Positions 52,533 through 62,075 are shown, counted from the stretch's first letter. The stretch: 64,000 nucleotides of DNA from Eubacteriaceae bacterium (GCA_902362805.1 CABIXY010000011.1:1-64000), one strand, 5' to 3'. Program-made: numbers and translations. The notes: generated by a model from the sequence alone, not told the origin.

Positions 52533-53324
52533 TTACTTTATGTCGTACATCTCTGGCACCCGGTTCTCATAAACCGCCAGGTCGTCCCTCATTTGCTTTT
52601 GATATGCCGTATCAATGCAGGTGAAAATGACGTCTTCTCTATCAGCAGCCTGCGCCAAAGGCAGACCGCAAGGGTCGATAATCTGGCTTCTGCCGAAACA
52701 GTGTTTGTTGTATTGATTGGCAGTCACAACATAAAGCACATGGTTCAGCGCTGCACCCCTGACCAGCAGATCCCATTGATCCTGCCGAGGGCGGTAAAAC
52801 ATGGCTGGAATCGCCAGCAGGTCGATGTCTTGCAAGGCCAAGGTTCTCAAATACTCGCAGAAGCGCACCTCATAGCAGATCGCCACACCCACTTTGCCAC
52901 AGTCGAACTCGAAAATACCGTGCCTTCTTCCCGCTGTCAGATAGTCTGACTCCTTACGATCAAGGGCATCGAAGAGGTGTACCTTGCTGTACTCTCCAAG
53001 CAAATTGCCGCCACGGTCTATAGCGAGGCAGGTATTGTAGAGTTTGCCATCTTTTTTCTGGGGAAAAGTTCCCGTTATCATATTGACTTGATGTGCAGCA
53101 GCGCAGCGGGAAAGTGTTTGATAGAAAGCACCTTCGAGAGGCTCACCGACAGTCTCTCTGTTTTTGTAAGTAGGGCTTTCATAGAAAAATTCAGGCAGAC
53201 AGACGATGTCTGCCTGACCGTACTGCTGAAATCCTCTTTCAATGAGATCAAGTGCCCGTCTCAAGTTTTCCTCTTTATTCGGCGTCCATCCTACCTGGAC
53301 TGCCATTACTTTGATCGTGCTCAT
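52533..53324 (-). CDS. Carbon-nitrogen hydrolase (nitrilase superfamily)
   Basis: This 263-residue protein has the Glu-Lys-Cys triad of the superfamily: E45 in CLPEFFYES, K114 in EYSKVHLF and C150 in VAICYEVRF. Aliphatic amidases, omega-amidases and N-carbamoyl-amino-acid hydrolases all have this plan. Its nearest relative in the window is the gene at 61086. It lies 18 bp downstream of the Crp/Fnr regulator, in the same direction and next to pseudouridine genes, so a link to nucleobase breakdown is possible. The substrate is not determined. Confidence 0.85.
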   Translation of the reverse strand: MSTIKVMAVQVGWTPNKEENLRRALDLIERGFQQYGQADIVCLPEFFYESPTYKNRETVGEPLEGAFYQTLSRCAAAHQVNMITGTFPQKKDGKLYNTCLAIDRGGNLLGEYSKVHLFDALDRKESDYLTAGRRHGIFEFDCGKVGVAICYEVRFCEYLRTLALQDIDLLAIPAMFYRPRQDQWDLLVRGAALNHVLYVVTANQYNKHCFGRSQIIDPCGLPLAQAADREDVIFTCIDTAYQKQMRDDLAVYENRVPEMYDIK

Positions 53325-53342
53325 TCGGTATTTCCCCCATTC

Positions 53343-54026
53343 CTACTCTATTTGCATCTGCGATGCTTTCGCTTCTAAGGCTTTGTAGCTGCGGACCCGC
53401 ATCCTGCCGCGTTCTCTTTCAATCCAGCCTTCCTCGTCAAAGCGTTTGATGACACGCGACAAATGGCGATAACTGGCTCCCAGATATTGGGCAAGATCTG
53501 TCAAAGATACTCTGATCCAATTTCCTCTGCCCACTTCCTCTTCCTTTTCAATGAGATAGGCGGCCATTCTGTTTTCCAACGGATACGACTGTGTAGCCAC
53601 AAGCTTGCTCACACTGCGAAGCATTTTTTCTGCAATCAGCTTGCTCAGATTTCGCAGGAATACTGCGTCGGAGAGAATCAGTTCCCTATGCTCATGGAAG
53701 GACAATGCCAGACAAACAGACGCTTCTACGGCCTGAATGGACTGCGACTGGGTGCGGATACCGAGAAATTCCAGTTCGCCAAGAATATCACCTGCTTCAT
53801 AGTATTGGGCAAGAGACACATTGCCGTCCTGATGAATCACGTACAGCTTAACCCTTCCTTCTGCCACGAAGTAGAGCCGTTCTGGCACCATCAGTTCTTC
53901 ACAGATGTATTCACCTTTCTGAAAAAGATGCACTTCCAAAAAATCTTCTATCGGTACAGAAAACAAGTCCTGAATGGGATATTTGGCAATATATTGCAGC
54001 CTAGTTGTCTGATCACTGATTTTCAT
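53343..54026 (-). CDS. Crp/Fnr-family regulator (YeiL-like)
   Basis: The 227-residue protein has a cyclic-nucleotide-binding-type beta barrel (LYFVAEGRVKLYVIHQDGN, GDILGELEFLG) and a C-terminal winged helix (SLTDLAQYLGASYRHLSRVIKRF). It diverges from the pseudouridine genes, as YeiL does from psuK in enterobacteria, and may control both that unit and the downstream nitrilase. The four-cysteine iron-sulfur motif of FNR is absent. Confidence 0.85.
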   Translation of the reverse strand: MKISDQTTRLQYIAKYPIQDLFSVPIEDFLEVHLFQKGEYICEELMVPERLYFVAEGRVKLYVIHQDGNVSLAQYYEAGDILGELEFLGIRTQSQSIQAVEASVCLALSFHEHRELILSDAVFLRNLSKLIAEKMLRSVSKLVATQSYPLENRMAAYLIEKEEEVGRGNWIRVSLTDLAQYLGASYRHLSRVIKRFDEEGWIERERGRMRVRSYKALEAKASQMQIE

Positions 54027-54155
54027 TCTATTCCTCGTCTTTTCTGATTATTTCTATCCTTATTATGCCATATGTCCTATTTTTTCGCAATCCTCTTTGC
54101 TATACTAGGGGCAAGAAAGGCGTCCGCATCGGCCGCCTGTGCAGGAGGATTTCAT

Positions 54156-55094
54156 ATGAAAGCAAAACCTTACGTCGTTGGCGTAGGCGCTGTCAATGTC
54201 GATGTCATGGGACGGAGCAAAAGACCTCTGGTATCCGAGGATTCCAATCCAGGGCAGATTAAAATTTCCATTGGCGGAGCAACCCACAACGCCAGCGAAA
54301 ATGCATGCCGCCTGGGTCTTCCAGTCAAATTTATAACCGCTACAGGAGATGATTATTTTGGCACGCTGATTCGCACAGCCTGCGAGAATGCCGGCCTGTC
54401 GACAGAGCATTTCTTTGCTTTTTCCGGACAAGTCAGTTCCACTTATCTGTCGGTCCACAATCGAGATGGTGAGATGAATATCGCAGTATCAGACATGAAT
54501 GTACTGCAAAGCCTTTCACCGGCTCACCTGGAGCAAAAAGGAGAATTGCTGGCAAATGCGGCAGCGATTACCTTTGATACTGGTCTTCCACAAGAGACCA
54601 TCGACTATCTCCTTCAGACCTACTGCGGTAAAACAGCCGTCTTTGCTGATCCGGTGTCTACCACCTATGCAGAAAAACTGGCTGGTCGTCTTGACGGCAT
54701 CCATACGCTGAAGCCCAATCTGTTAGAAGCGGAGGTTTTATCAGGTTTGAAGATTCGAACCTTTGACGATCTGCAGCAGGCTGCATGCCGTATCATCGAC
54801 TGCGGAGTCAGACGCGTCTTCATCAGTCTGGGCAAAAACGGCGTCTATTATCAGGACCATTCGGGTATCACAAAACTTCGGCAGCCACGGCCTTTAGATC
54901 AGATTGCCAACGCGACAGGTGCGGGTGATGCGTTCCTGGGAGGGCTTCTCTATGCCTACATCCACGATCTCGATATTGACGATACCTTGACAACTGCTAT
55001 GACTGTATCGACGCTAGCCATTCTCAGTGAGCAGACAATTAACCCACACATGTCTGAATCGCTGCTAAAAGCGACAATTGCAAACAATATATAA
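54156..55094 (+). CDS. psuK: Pseudouridine kinase (PfkB family)
   Basis: The 312-residue ribokinase-family protein has the two PfkB signatures: GGATHNASENACRLGLPVKF near the start and NATGAGDAFLGG near the end, with the catalytic aspartate in GAGD. Next to psuG it is a pseudouridine kinase, phosphorylating pseudouridine at the 5' position. AGGAGG lies 8 bases before the Met at 54156, so the 28-residue upstream extension is rejected. psuG follows after 15 bp. Confidence 0.9.
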   Translation: MKAKPYVVGVGAVNVDVMGRSKRPLVSEDSNPGQIKISIGGATHNASENACRLGLPVKFITATGDDYFGTLIRTACENAGLSTEHFFAFSGQVSSTYLSVHNRDGEMNIAVSDMNVLQSLSPAHLEQKGELLANAAAITFDTGLPQETIDYLLQTYCGKTAVFADPVSTTYAEKLAGRLDGIHTLKPNLLEAEVLSGLKIRTFDDLQQAACRIIDCGVRRVFISLGKNGVYYQDHSGITKLRQPRPLDQIANATGAGDAFLGGLLYAYIHDLDIDDTLTTAMTVSTLAILSEQTINPHMSESLLKATIANNI

Positions 55095-55109
55095 AGAGAG
55101 GTAAACAAA

Positions 55110-56021
55110 ATGAACGAATACTTAAGTATCACAGAAGAAGTAAAAGCTGCTCTGGAAGCAAAAAAACCGGTGGTAGCACTGGAGTCCACAATTCTATCCC
55201 ACGGCATGCCCTACCCGGAAAATCTGGAGTTTTCACATAAAGTAGAGGAGATCATTCGGGCAGAAGGTGCTGTCCCGGCGACTACAGCCATTATCGGCGG
55301 AAAACTCCGTGTTGGTCTCACGCCGGAGGAGCTTGAGATCATGTGCAAGGCTGAAAATGTTGCAAAAGTCAGCCGCAGAGATGTAGCGATTTGTCTGGCA
55401 ACAGGTCAGACGGGCGCCACCACCGTAGCAACCACCATGATGCTGGCAGAAATGGCAGGCATCCGTTTCTTCGCTACAGGAGGCATCGGCGGCGTTCATC
55501 GCGGAGCGGAAACCACTATGGATATCTCTGCCGATCTACAGGAGCTGGCAAATACGTCTGTCGCCGTCATCTGTGCCGGTGCTAAAAGTCTGCTGGACAT
55601 CGGTCTCACGCTGGAATACTTAGAGACCATGGGCGTGCCTGTCATCGGTCTTAAGACAGATGACTTCCCTGCCTTCTACTGCAGGAAAAGCGGTTTCGGC
55701 GTAGACTACAATGCCCCTGACGAAGAAACTGTGGCAAAAGTCATGAAGGCAAAATGGGGTCTTGGTCTGAAGGGCGGTTCTGTGATAGCGAACCCGATTC
55801 CAAAAGAATATGAACTAGACTACGATGAAATGGAAGCGGTTATCAATAAGGCTCTGAAAGCCGCTGAGGAAGAAGGCATCCACGGCAAGGCGACAACGCC
55901 ATTCCTCCTCACCCACATCAAGGAATACACCGACGGCGTCTCCCTGGTCTCCAACCTGCAGCTGGCTTACCACAATGCCAGAGAAGCAGCAAAGATTGCT
56001 GTGGCTTACAGTACACTGTAA
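55110..56021 (+). CDS. psuG: Pseudouridine-5'-phosphate glycosidase
   Basis: This 303-residue enzyme has the PsuG motifs [49 protein letters not shown] and [12 protein letters not shown]. It cleaves pseudouridine 5'-phosphate to uracil and ribose 5-phosphate and needs a divalent metal. With psuK it forms the complete salvage pathway. Confidence 0.95.
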   Translation: MNEYLSITEEVKAALEAKKPVVALESTILSHGMPYPENLEFSHKVEEIIRAEGAVPATTAIIGGKLRVGLTPEELEIMCKAENVAKVSRRDVAICLATGQTGATTVATTMMLAEMAGIRFFATGGIGGVHRGAETTMDISADLQELANTSVAVICAGAKSLLDIGLTLEYLETMGVPVIGLKTDDFPAFYCRKSGFGVDYNAPDEETVAKVMKAKWGLGLKGGSVIANPIPKEYELDYDEMEAVINKALKAAEEEGIHGKATTPFLLTHIKEYTDGVSLVSNLQLAYHNAREAAKIAVAYSTL

Positions 56022-56027
56022 CGATCC

Positions 56028-56072
56028 AAAGAAAAGCCCTGCCCTCATTGATGAGAAGCAGGGTTTCTTTTA
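56028..56072. terminator. Terminator of psuKG
   Basis: AAAGCCCTGC and GCAGGGTTTCTTTT form a 10-12 bp stem with a T-rich tail. The convergent regulator gene reads its last codons through this hairpin. Confidence 0.82.
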
Positions 56073-58090
56073 TTTCTATACAGATTTTGCTGCCCTACCG
56101 CTGTGATTCTGGTCCCTCGTCTTCCCTTGTTGACTTCCACCAACCCCCTTGCTTCCAGATTCTTTAAGATAAAGCGAATATCCTGCTCCGCAATTTTCCA
56201 TCCTTCTTCCAGCAGATATGCATGGATATTTTTTCTTCCTGCAGGTTGGTCTTCACTGTTGAAATGATCCACAGCCCGCAATACCACTTGCTCTTTTCCA
56301 TCCAGGGCAAAATCCATAGCTGGGTCGATTCCTCCAAAGCCGCGAATATTTTTGGGCACGTCCTCCAACACAATCTCATCATCAGAAAGCTGGTACATAT
56401 ACTCGATGCAATTATGCAGTTCTCGAATATTGCCCGGCCAGGAGTAGGCCTTGAGCACTTTGAGAATTTTGGGCGTTAAATGCTTTTCTCCCCCAAAGTC
56501 CTGCAGAAAAGCCTTGACTAGCAGCGGAATATCCTCTTTTCGTTCTCGCAGAGGAGGCAGCGGGAGCGGCAGAACATTAATTCGATAATACAGGTCTTCG
56601 CGGAACTGGCCTTCATCAACCAGCTGCAGCAAATTCTTATTTGTCGCAGCGATGATTCGCACATCTACTTTGATTACATTCATACCGCCAATGCGCATGA
56701 CTTCTCGTTCCATGAGCACTCGGAGCAACTTCGCCTGTAGTTCATATGGCATCTCACCGATTTCATCTAAAAAAATGGTCCCTTTGTCTGCCATCTCGAA
56801 GAGCCCCAGCTTGCCTCCCTTCTTCGCTCCGGTAAATGCGCCCTCTTCATATCCGAAAAGTTCAGATTCCAACAGAGAGGCAGCCAGCGCGGAGCAGTTG
56901 ACAGCGATAAAGGGAAAGTCTTTCCGGCTAGAAGCATTGTGAATTGCCTGCGCAAATACTTCTTTACCCGTACCACTCTCACCCGTTATCAAAACCGTAC
57001 TGACACTTTTAGCCATCTTTACAGCTACCTTTTTCAAATCCTGAATGACTTTACTGCTGCCGAGAACGCTATCCATCGTGTATTTCGCTACATGACCTCG
57101 CGGAATCAGCTTTGATTTCAACTGATTTCGTTCGTTTTCCAATTCTAAATACTTCTGACCAAAAATGACGATACCGGCAAGCATCCCCTCATCGCTGTAG
57201 ATACCATACTTGTTGATGACATATGTGATATGGCGAATGGTAACCAGTTCATTCGTCACAGTTTTTTTCTGATCTATGATATCCTGGATACGGATTTCCG
57301 GGAAAATCTCGCAAATGTTCTTGCCGAGAACCGCCTGCTTTTGCAATCCGAAGTTTCGTTCACTTGCCTCGTTATATTCTGTAATATAACCTGAGAGGTC
57401 AGTCGCGATAATACTGTCGTTGGTAAAATGCAGGATGGTCCGCAGCTGTTTTTTAACATCGTTAGTATCACTGAGCATCTGACTGATGCCGTAATCAGCA
57501 TAGACGATTTCTTTCTTATAGGCATCCAATATCTGATAAAGTTTTTTGTTGGACAGTCCCAATATCGCTCCAATATCTGCAATCGTTGAAAGGTCGATGA
57601 TTCTGTCCCCAATATCAATAATTTCTTCAATAAAAGCCGGAATTCGTTCCGTTTTTCCAGCGATCACTGCGGTTTTAACTCCAGAAGTTCCTTCATCGTA
57701 AGGCGAGTAAGTGTTGTAAGGAATCAGCTTCAAGTTCTTAATTCCCAGTTCATATAGCTTCGATACGCATTCTACAGCAATCTCGTGAAAATTGCTGACA
57801 AAGAATATTTCGCGGTCGTCGTCGATTTGTTTCAGCTTTTCAAATCCTTCCTTGGCAAAGGTCCTTCTCATGACGATTGTCTCCACCTGATGCCGGTTCA
57901 GCCGCTTCACATGCTCATAAAGAATATTAGAAGAAGTCACAATCAGATCGCCATCAAAATTCAACTCCAGAGAATTATTTTCGATGTAATAATTTTCTAT
58001 TTCCGCTAACTCTCCAAACACTTTTTTTAGATATTCGCCATAGTACTCGCTGATCCCCTTATATAGAGCCACTACCATAATCCTCTTCAT
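56045..58090 (-). CDS. Sigma-54 activator with PrpR-type sensor and PAS domain
   Basis: The 681-residue protein has a PrpR-N-type sensor domain (residues 1 to about 190, [19 protein letters not shown]), a PAS domain ([20 protein letters not shown]), an AAA+ domain with GESGTGKE and GAFTGA, and a C-terminal winged helix ([17 protein letters not shown]) instead of the usual Fis-type helix. It lies just downstream of the nitrilase-NhaC operon and probably activates it. AAAGGA precedes the Met at 58090. Transcription likely starts behind the terminator at 58176. Confidence 0.9.
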   Translation of the reverse strand: MKRIMVVALYKGISEYYGEYLKKVFGELAEIENYYIENNSLELNFDGDLIVTSSNILYEHVKRLNRHQVETIVMRRTFAKEGFEKLKQIDDDREIFFVSNFHEIAVECVSKLYELGIKNLKLIPYNTYSPYDEGTSGVKTAVIAGKTERIPAFIEEIIDIGDRIIDLSTIADIGAILGLSNKKLYQILDAYKKEIVYADYGISQMLSDTNDVKKQLRTILHFTNDSIIATDLSGYITEYNEASERNFGLQKQAVLGKNICEIFPEIRIQDIIDQKKTVTNELVTIRHITYVINKYGIYSDEGMLAGIVIFGQKYLELENERNQLKSKLIPRGHVAKYTMDSVLGSSKVIQDLKKVAVKMAKSVSTVLITGESGTGKEVFAQAIHNASSRKDFPFIAVNCSALAASLLESELFGYEEGAFTGAKKGGKLGLFEMADKGTIFLDEIGEMPYELQAKLLRVLMEREVMRIGGMNVIKVDVRIIAATNKNLLQLVDEGQFREDLYYRINVLPLPLPPLRERKEDIPLLVKAFLQDFGGEKHLTPKILKVLKAYSWPGNIRELHNCIEYMYQLSDDEIVLEDVPKNIRGFGGIDPAMDFALDGKEQVVLRAVDHFNSEDQPAGRKNIHAYLLEEGWKIAEQDIRFILKNLEARGLVEVNKGRRGTRITAVGQQNLYRNKRNPASHQ

Positions 58091-58175
58091 TGTTGTTTCC
58101 TTTCCCTGCCTCTCTATGGAATCATTTTGCCATGACCATTCCTCTGAAAATACAACCGTGGAACCATTATACAAC

Positions 58176-58209
58176 AAAAACAGCAGTCTGGGAAAGACCC
58201 GACTGCTGT
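58176..58209 (-). terminator. Terminator of the nitrilase-NhaC operon
   Basis: ACAGCAGTC and GACTGCTGT form a 9-bp stem with a 12-base loop, and on the minus strand TTTTTG follows. TATAAT (58167-58172) directly past it may be the -10 box of the regulator gene. Confidence 0.88.
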
Positions 58210-58219
58210 TCACATCTTT

Positions 58220-59632
58220 TTATATCACTTCTTCTCTAGCAAATTTCTTTTCCTTAAAAATCGCAATCCCTGTACAAGCATAGAAGATAGCGATCAAAGG
58301 ACAGAGAATTGCCAGAAATGCATAGGGCGCATATTGCAAAACCTCCACCCCTAGAACTCCGGAAACAAAGATGCCAGTGGTTGACCACGGAATCAAAAAG
58401 GTAAAAATCGTACCGCCGTCCTCCAAGGTTCGCGAAAGAACACGTTTATCAATACCTTGCTTCGTATAGGCTTCCTTCATCACTTGTCCCGGCAGCAGAA
58501 TTGCAATGTACTGGCTTGCGGTCAATATGGTCGTAACCAGACAAGTAGCCAAGGTTGTCAGCACTAAAGATCTTGGACTTCTGATAAAGACTTCCATCTT
58601 GCAGAGAATGACAGATAACACGCCCATTCTCTGCAGAATTTCACCAAGACCCAAAGCCAGCAGTGCTAAGGAAGAAGTGCTCATCATCCCCATGATGCCT
58701 CCGCGGTTCAGCAGCCGATCCACATCTGCGTTGCCGCTCTCCAGCGAGAATCCGTTGCCTAAGGCGTTGAAAATCACCTGGTAGTCATAATGGCCCATCT
58801 GGAAAATAAAGGCTGCGACAGTTCCAGCAACTGCTCCCAGGAGCAGGGCAATCAACGGCGGCATCTTTTTAATTGCTAAAACAATCGTCAGGAGTGGCAC
58901 GATTAAGAGCAGAGGATTGATATTAAAATGGGCGCGCAGCGTATCATTGATTGCGTCTATCGCCGATGTATCCATGGCCTCGCCGCCAATTTTAATACCG
59001 ATGACCGTATAGATGATGGCTGCGATAACAGTAGCTGGCACAGTTGTATAGAGCATGGAGTTGATATGTTTAAAAATATCTGTCCCCGCCACTGCTGGTG
59101 CCAGATTCGTTGTATCTGAAAAGGGCGACATCTTATCGCCAAAAATCGCTCCAGATACTACCATACCAGCTGTCAGTCCCGGATTAATGTGTAGTCCAAG
59201 GCCAATACCCATAAAAGCAACCCCAAGGGTAGCAATGGCCGAATACGAACTGCCTACGAAGAAGGAAATGATGCAGCAGATAAAAAAGCCTACTACTAGA
59301 AAAACCTTGGGTGACAGAACTTCCAGACCATAGTAGATGATAGTCGGTACGATGCCCGATACAATCCAGGACCCAATTACTGTTCCTACCGTCATCAGAA
59401 TTAAAGCTACCAGCACTGCATTCTTACAGCCTTCAACGAAGAAGTCCTGCAGATCTTCTTTCGTAAATCCGCTGAGTAATGCAATGATGCCCATTGCCAG
59501 GATTGCCAACAGAAAGACCACGTGGGTAGAAATCTGCAAGACGATGAACCCACCTATCAACACCAGAGCCAAGGCGATCATTGCGGCTGCCGCCATTGCC
59601 ACGGAAACTTTCTTTTCTCTCGTATTTTCCAT
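58220..59632 (-). CDS. NhaC-family antiporter, third paralogue
   Basis: The 470-residue polytopic protein has the NhaC motifs GSSYSAIATLGVAFMG, GDKMSPFSDTTNLAPAV and GGTIFTFLIPWSTTGI. As last gene of a sigma-54 operon with three hydrolase or lyase-type genes, it probably moves the operon's substrate or product across the membrane with Na+ or H+; this is inference. The second Met (59632) is preferred, because GGGAGG lies 8 bases upstream of it but only 2 from the first. Confidence 0.88.
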   Translation of the reverse strand: MENTREKKVSVAMAAAAMIALALVLIGGFIVLQISTHVVFLLAILAMGIIALLSGFTKEDLQDFFVEGCKNAVLVALILMTVGTVIGSWIVSGIVPTIIYYGLEVLSPKVFLVVGFFICCIISFFVGSSYSAIATLGVAFMGIGLGLHINPGLTAGMVVSGAIFGDKMSPFSDTTNLAPAVAGTDIFKHINSMLYTTVPATVIAAIIYTVIGIKIGGEAMDTSAIDAINDTLRAHFNINPLLLIVPLLTIVLAIKKMPPLIALLLGAVAGTVAAFIFQMGHYDYQVIFNALGNGFSLESGNADVDRLLNRGGIMGMMSTSSLALLALGLGEILQRMGVLSVILCKMEVFIRSPRSLVLTTLATCLVTTILTASQYIAILLPGQVMKEAYTKQGIDKRVLSRTLEDGGTIFTFLIPWSTTGIFVSGVLGVEVLQYAPYAFLAILCPLIAIFYACTGIAIFKEKKFAREEVI

Positions 59633-59647
59633 ATTCATTTCCTCCCT

Positions 59648-60331
59648 TTATTCAAGGTAATATACATCTTCCATCTTTGCAATCTTCTTCTCAAAAGACA
59701 TGATTTCTGTCAAAGGCAGATTTTTGGCAAATCCTTCTTTGTCAATTTCATTATATCGTTCATAGGTTTCCGCTAATTCTATCAGTTTGTCGGCAAAATC
59801 AAAGGGAATGACGACGATGCCATCTTTGTTGGCTAGAATTAAATCACCAGGGCAGACCACAGCCCCGCCGCAGCAGATTGGTACGTTGACATCGCCCTTA
59901 AATCCCGAAATCTTGGTGGTCAGGTTAGACTGGCCTTTAGAAAACACCGGAAATCCATTGGCTCTGATTTCTTCTGAGTCCGTATTGGGACCATCTACAA
60001 TGACGGCCGCCAATCCGAAACGTTTTGCTGTCAGAGTTGTCATTTCACCCCAGCAGGCATGACGTTTCTCTCCCTGCATGTCGATAACCAATATATCCCC
60101 CGGCTTTGAGTAGGTCATAGCTTTATACACCATAGTAGAGTCTGTTGCCGGAATACGCACAGTAATTGCCGTACCCACGACATAAATGCCGCTTTCCCTA
60201 TCAAGTAGTTTAATTTCATTGTTCATGAAACCGAATTCCAGAGCATGTCCCAGTTCACTGGGGCTGATTTTTTGGAATCTTTCAATCAAAGCTTCATCCA
60301 GCCGTCTCACTTTTGTGTTTATTATGTTCAT
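59648..60331 (-). CDS. RraA/HMG-aldolase-like protein
   Basis: This 227-residue protein has the RraA-type fold with GHALEFGFMN, VVIDMQGEKRHACWGEMTTLTA and VICAGDLILAN-like (VCPGDLILANKDGIVVIP) motifs. In aldolases of this family a conserved G-x-x-R-D loop and an Asp in ADxDG bind pyruvate and metal. Here these read GPNTDSEE and ANKDG, so the arginine and an aspartate are missing. A standard aldolase reaction is therefore doubtful. It lies between the creatininase-like and NhaC genes in one operon. Confidence 0.8.
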   Translation of the reverse strand: MNIINTKVRRLDEALIERFQKISPSELGHALEFGFMNNEIKLLDRESGIYVVGTAITVRIPATDSTMVYKAMTYSKPGDILVIDMQGEKRHACWGEMTTLTAKRFGLAAVIVDGPNTDSEEIRANGFPVFSKGQSNLTTKISGFKGDVNVPICCGGAVVCPGDLILANKDGIVVIPFDFADKLIELAETYERYNEIDKEGFAKNLPLTEIMSFEKKIAKMEDVYYLE

Positions 60332-60346
60332 CTCTCTGCCTCCATC

Positions 60347-61075
60347 TTACTTATAATACTCTTCGATAAATGCAACGATCCGATTGACGCTGCGTTCTAC
60401 AATCACTTTCCCCTTCTCAGCTGTTCCTTTTGTTGCGTCTCCCAGCGTACCCGTGTCAGTATACTTGTCAAACTTGATATACTGCTTAAACTCCGGAAAT
60501 TTATCTTCGAAAAGTTCCGAAGTGCAAACAGCCTCTTCGTCATGAACCAGCTCTGGAGTGAGATACTTTAAAACTGAGGTGCCCGCCTCGCTTGCATGAC
60601 CGTGTGCCATCATACCGCTATATTCGCATACACCTTCGCAGTAGGGCTGAATGAATCTCCACCAATCCATAGATGCGCAGCGAATTTGGTACTGATCTTC
60701 CAGTTCCCATCCCAACTGGGTAATCATAAAGACATTGCTGACATGAGTATTCAGAAAGAAAATTTTTTTGAAACCCCATCGAATCAGGCTCAAGCAGACA
60801 TCTTCCAGATAACCCTTAAAGTGTTCTGGTTTGATGACCATGGTGCCAGGGAATTCCGGGGTCAGTAAAGACAGAGAATCGCCCATTTCAATGGTCGGCG
60901 TAATCAAAAGGTCCAGTTTATCGCCAATCATGTCGGCCACTTTCTCAGCTACGATCGCATCACCGCCCATAGGCAGATGGGGGCCGTAGACTTCGATAGC
61001 ACCTGTCGGTATGATAACCGGTTTTTCCCTGTCCAGTTCTTTAAACTGCTTCCAACTCAGATTTCTCAGTCTCAT
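60347..61075 (-). CDS. Creatininase-family metal hydrolase, altered metal site
   Basis: The 242-residue protein has the creatininase fold: GAIEVYGPHLPMGGDA near residue 25, FLNTHVSNVF in the middle and AHGHASEAGTSVL at the C-terminal part. E28, H33 and D39 are visible, but the usual EQHGPHLP motif reads EVYGPHLP, so the metal-ligand histidine is a tyrosine. Family members open cyclic amides (creatinine, mycofactocin and related). It follows the nitrilase gene by 10 bp. Confidence 0.82.
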   Translation of the reverse strand: MRLRNLSWKQFKELDREKPVIIPTGAIEVYGPHLPMGGDAIVAEKVADMIGDKLDLLITPTIEMGDSLSLLTPEFPGTMVIKPEHFKGYLEDVCLSLIRWGFKKIFFLNTHVSNVFMITQLGWELEDQYQIRCASMDWWRFIQPYCEGVCEYSGMMAHGHASEAGTSVLKYLTPELVHDEEAVCTSELFEDKFPEFKQYIKFDKYTDTGTLGDATKGTAEKGKVIVERSVNRIVAFIEEYYK

Positions 61076-61085
61076 TTTATTCCTC

Positions 61086-61880
61086 CTATTTTATATCATA
61101 TAGTTCCGGCCGTCTGTTCTGATAAGTAGGTACCTGCTCTCTGACCTTTTCCTGATAATCCATGTCCAATATGCCATACATGATCCCTTCCTGGTCAGAT
61201 ACCCGAGAAACAATCAAACCACAAGGGTCTGCCATGCAGCTTCTGCCGAAGAAGTGATCATTATGCTGGTTCAGAGCTACTACATAGAGCAGATTGTCGA
61301 GGGCTGCCGACTGCACCAGGATATCCCACTGATCATGGCGCGGCGTGTAGAAGGCGGAAGGTACAAACAGCACATCGATTCCCTTCAGCGCCAGCGTGCG
61401 CAGGTAATCCGGAAACCGCAGTTCATAGCAAATCGCAATACCCACTTTGCCAAAATCAAAGTCAAAGATACCGATTTCATCGCCAGCGTCCACCGTATCG
61501 GATTCCTTTGATGAAAACGCATCAAAGAGATGGGTCTTACTGTAGTCGCCAATTAAGTTTCCCTCTCGATCAATGCAAAGACAAGTGTTCAGCAGCCTGT
61601 CCCCTTTGATCAGCGGGTAGCTTCCCGTAATGATATTTACACGATGTGTTTTAGCACACTTAGAAAACTCATAAAAGAATTCCGAATCCAGCACCTCTCC
61701 TATGCTGCTGCGGTTCTCTTTCGTGGGATTGGAATAATATAGCTCTGGCAGGCAGATTACATCAATTTTCTTGTATCTTTCAAAGCCCTCGTCAATTAGA
61801 GCCAAAGCTCGTCTCAAGTTGTCGTGTTTGTCCTCGGTCATCCCCACCTGGATACCTATTACGCTGATTTCTCTTTTCAT
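61086..61880 (-). CDS. Carbon-nitrogen hydrolase, second paralogue
   Basis: This 264-residue nitrilase-superfamily protein has the triad E46 (CLPELYYS), K115 (DYSKTHLF) and C151 (IAICYELRF). It closely resembles the protein at 52533 over its full length, including the RRALALIDEGFERY start region, so the two are recent paralogues. It is the first gene of the sigma-54 operon. GGAGG precedes the Met at 61880, which lies about 35 bp from the promoter. Amide or N-carbamoyl hydrolysis is the likely chemistry. Confidence 0.86.
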   Translation of the reverse strand: MKREISVIGIQVGMTEDKHDNLRRALALIDEGFERYKKIDVICLPELYYSNPTKENRSSIGEVLDSEFFYEFSKCAKTHRVNIITGSYPLIKGDRLLNTCLCIDREGNLIGDYSKTHLFDAFSSKESDTVDAGDEIGIFDFDFGKVGIAICYELRFPDYLRTLALKGIDVLFVPSAFYTPRHDQWDILVQSAALDNLLYVVALNQHNDHFFGRSCMADPCGLIVSRVSDQEGIMYGILDMDYQEKVREQVPTYQNRRPELYDIK

Positions 61881-61916
61881 TTTGACCTCCTCATTTGTGA
61901 ACTTGGGTATAATAAT

Positions 61917-61932
61917 AGCAATCCTCGTGCCA
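61917..61932 (-). promoter_or_regulatory. Sigma-54 promoter of the nitrilase-NhaC operon
   Basis: On the minus strand TGGCAC-GAGGA-TTGCT is a full match to the -24/-12 consensus. The activator gene at 56045 lies at the other end of the operon. Confidence 0.92.
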
Positions 61933-62011
61933 AGATAAAAGCGATGATCAAAAATGGCTGATTTCCAACGATAGAGATGAATATTGATTGCTGCGAGAAT
62001 CAGCGTTGTAC

Positions 62012-62075
62012 GCATTTAATGGATACATTTAACGCTAATAGCTGGAATTACTGCATTTAAATTGAATACATTTAA
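62012..62075. promoter_or_regulatory. Direct-repeat enhancer candidate
   Basis: Two units share GCATTTAA followed after a short spacer by ATACATTTAA. They start at 62012 and 62053, a distance of 41 bp or about four helical turns. They lie 80-145 bp upstream of the sigma-54 promoter, the usual position of activator sites. Confidence 0.7.

Noticed and set aside
53343..54026. Oxygen-sensing FNR
   Set aside because: The cysteine motif for a 4Fe-4S cluster is missing from the N-terminal region.
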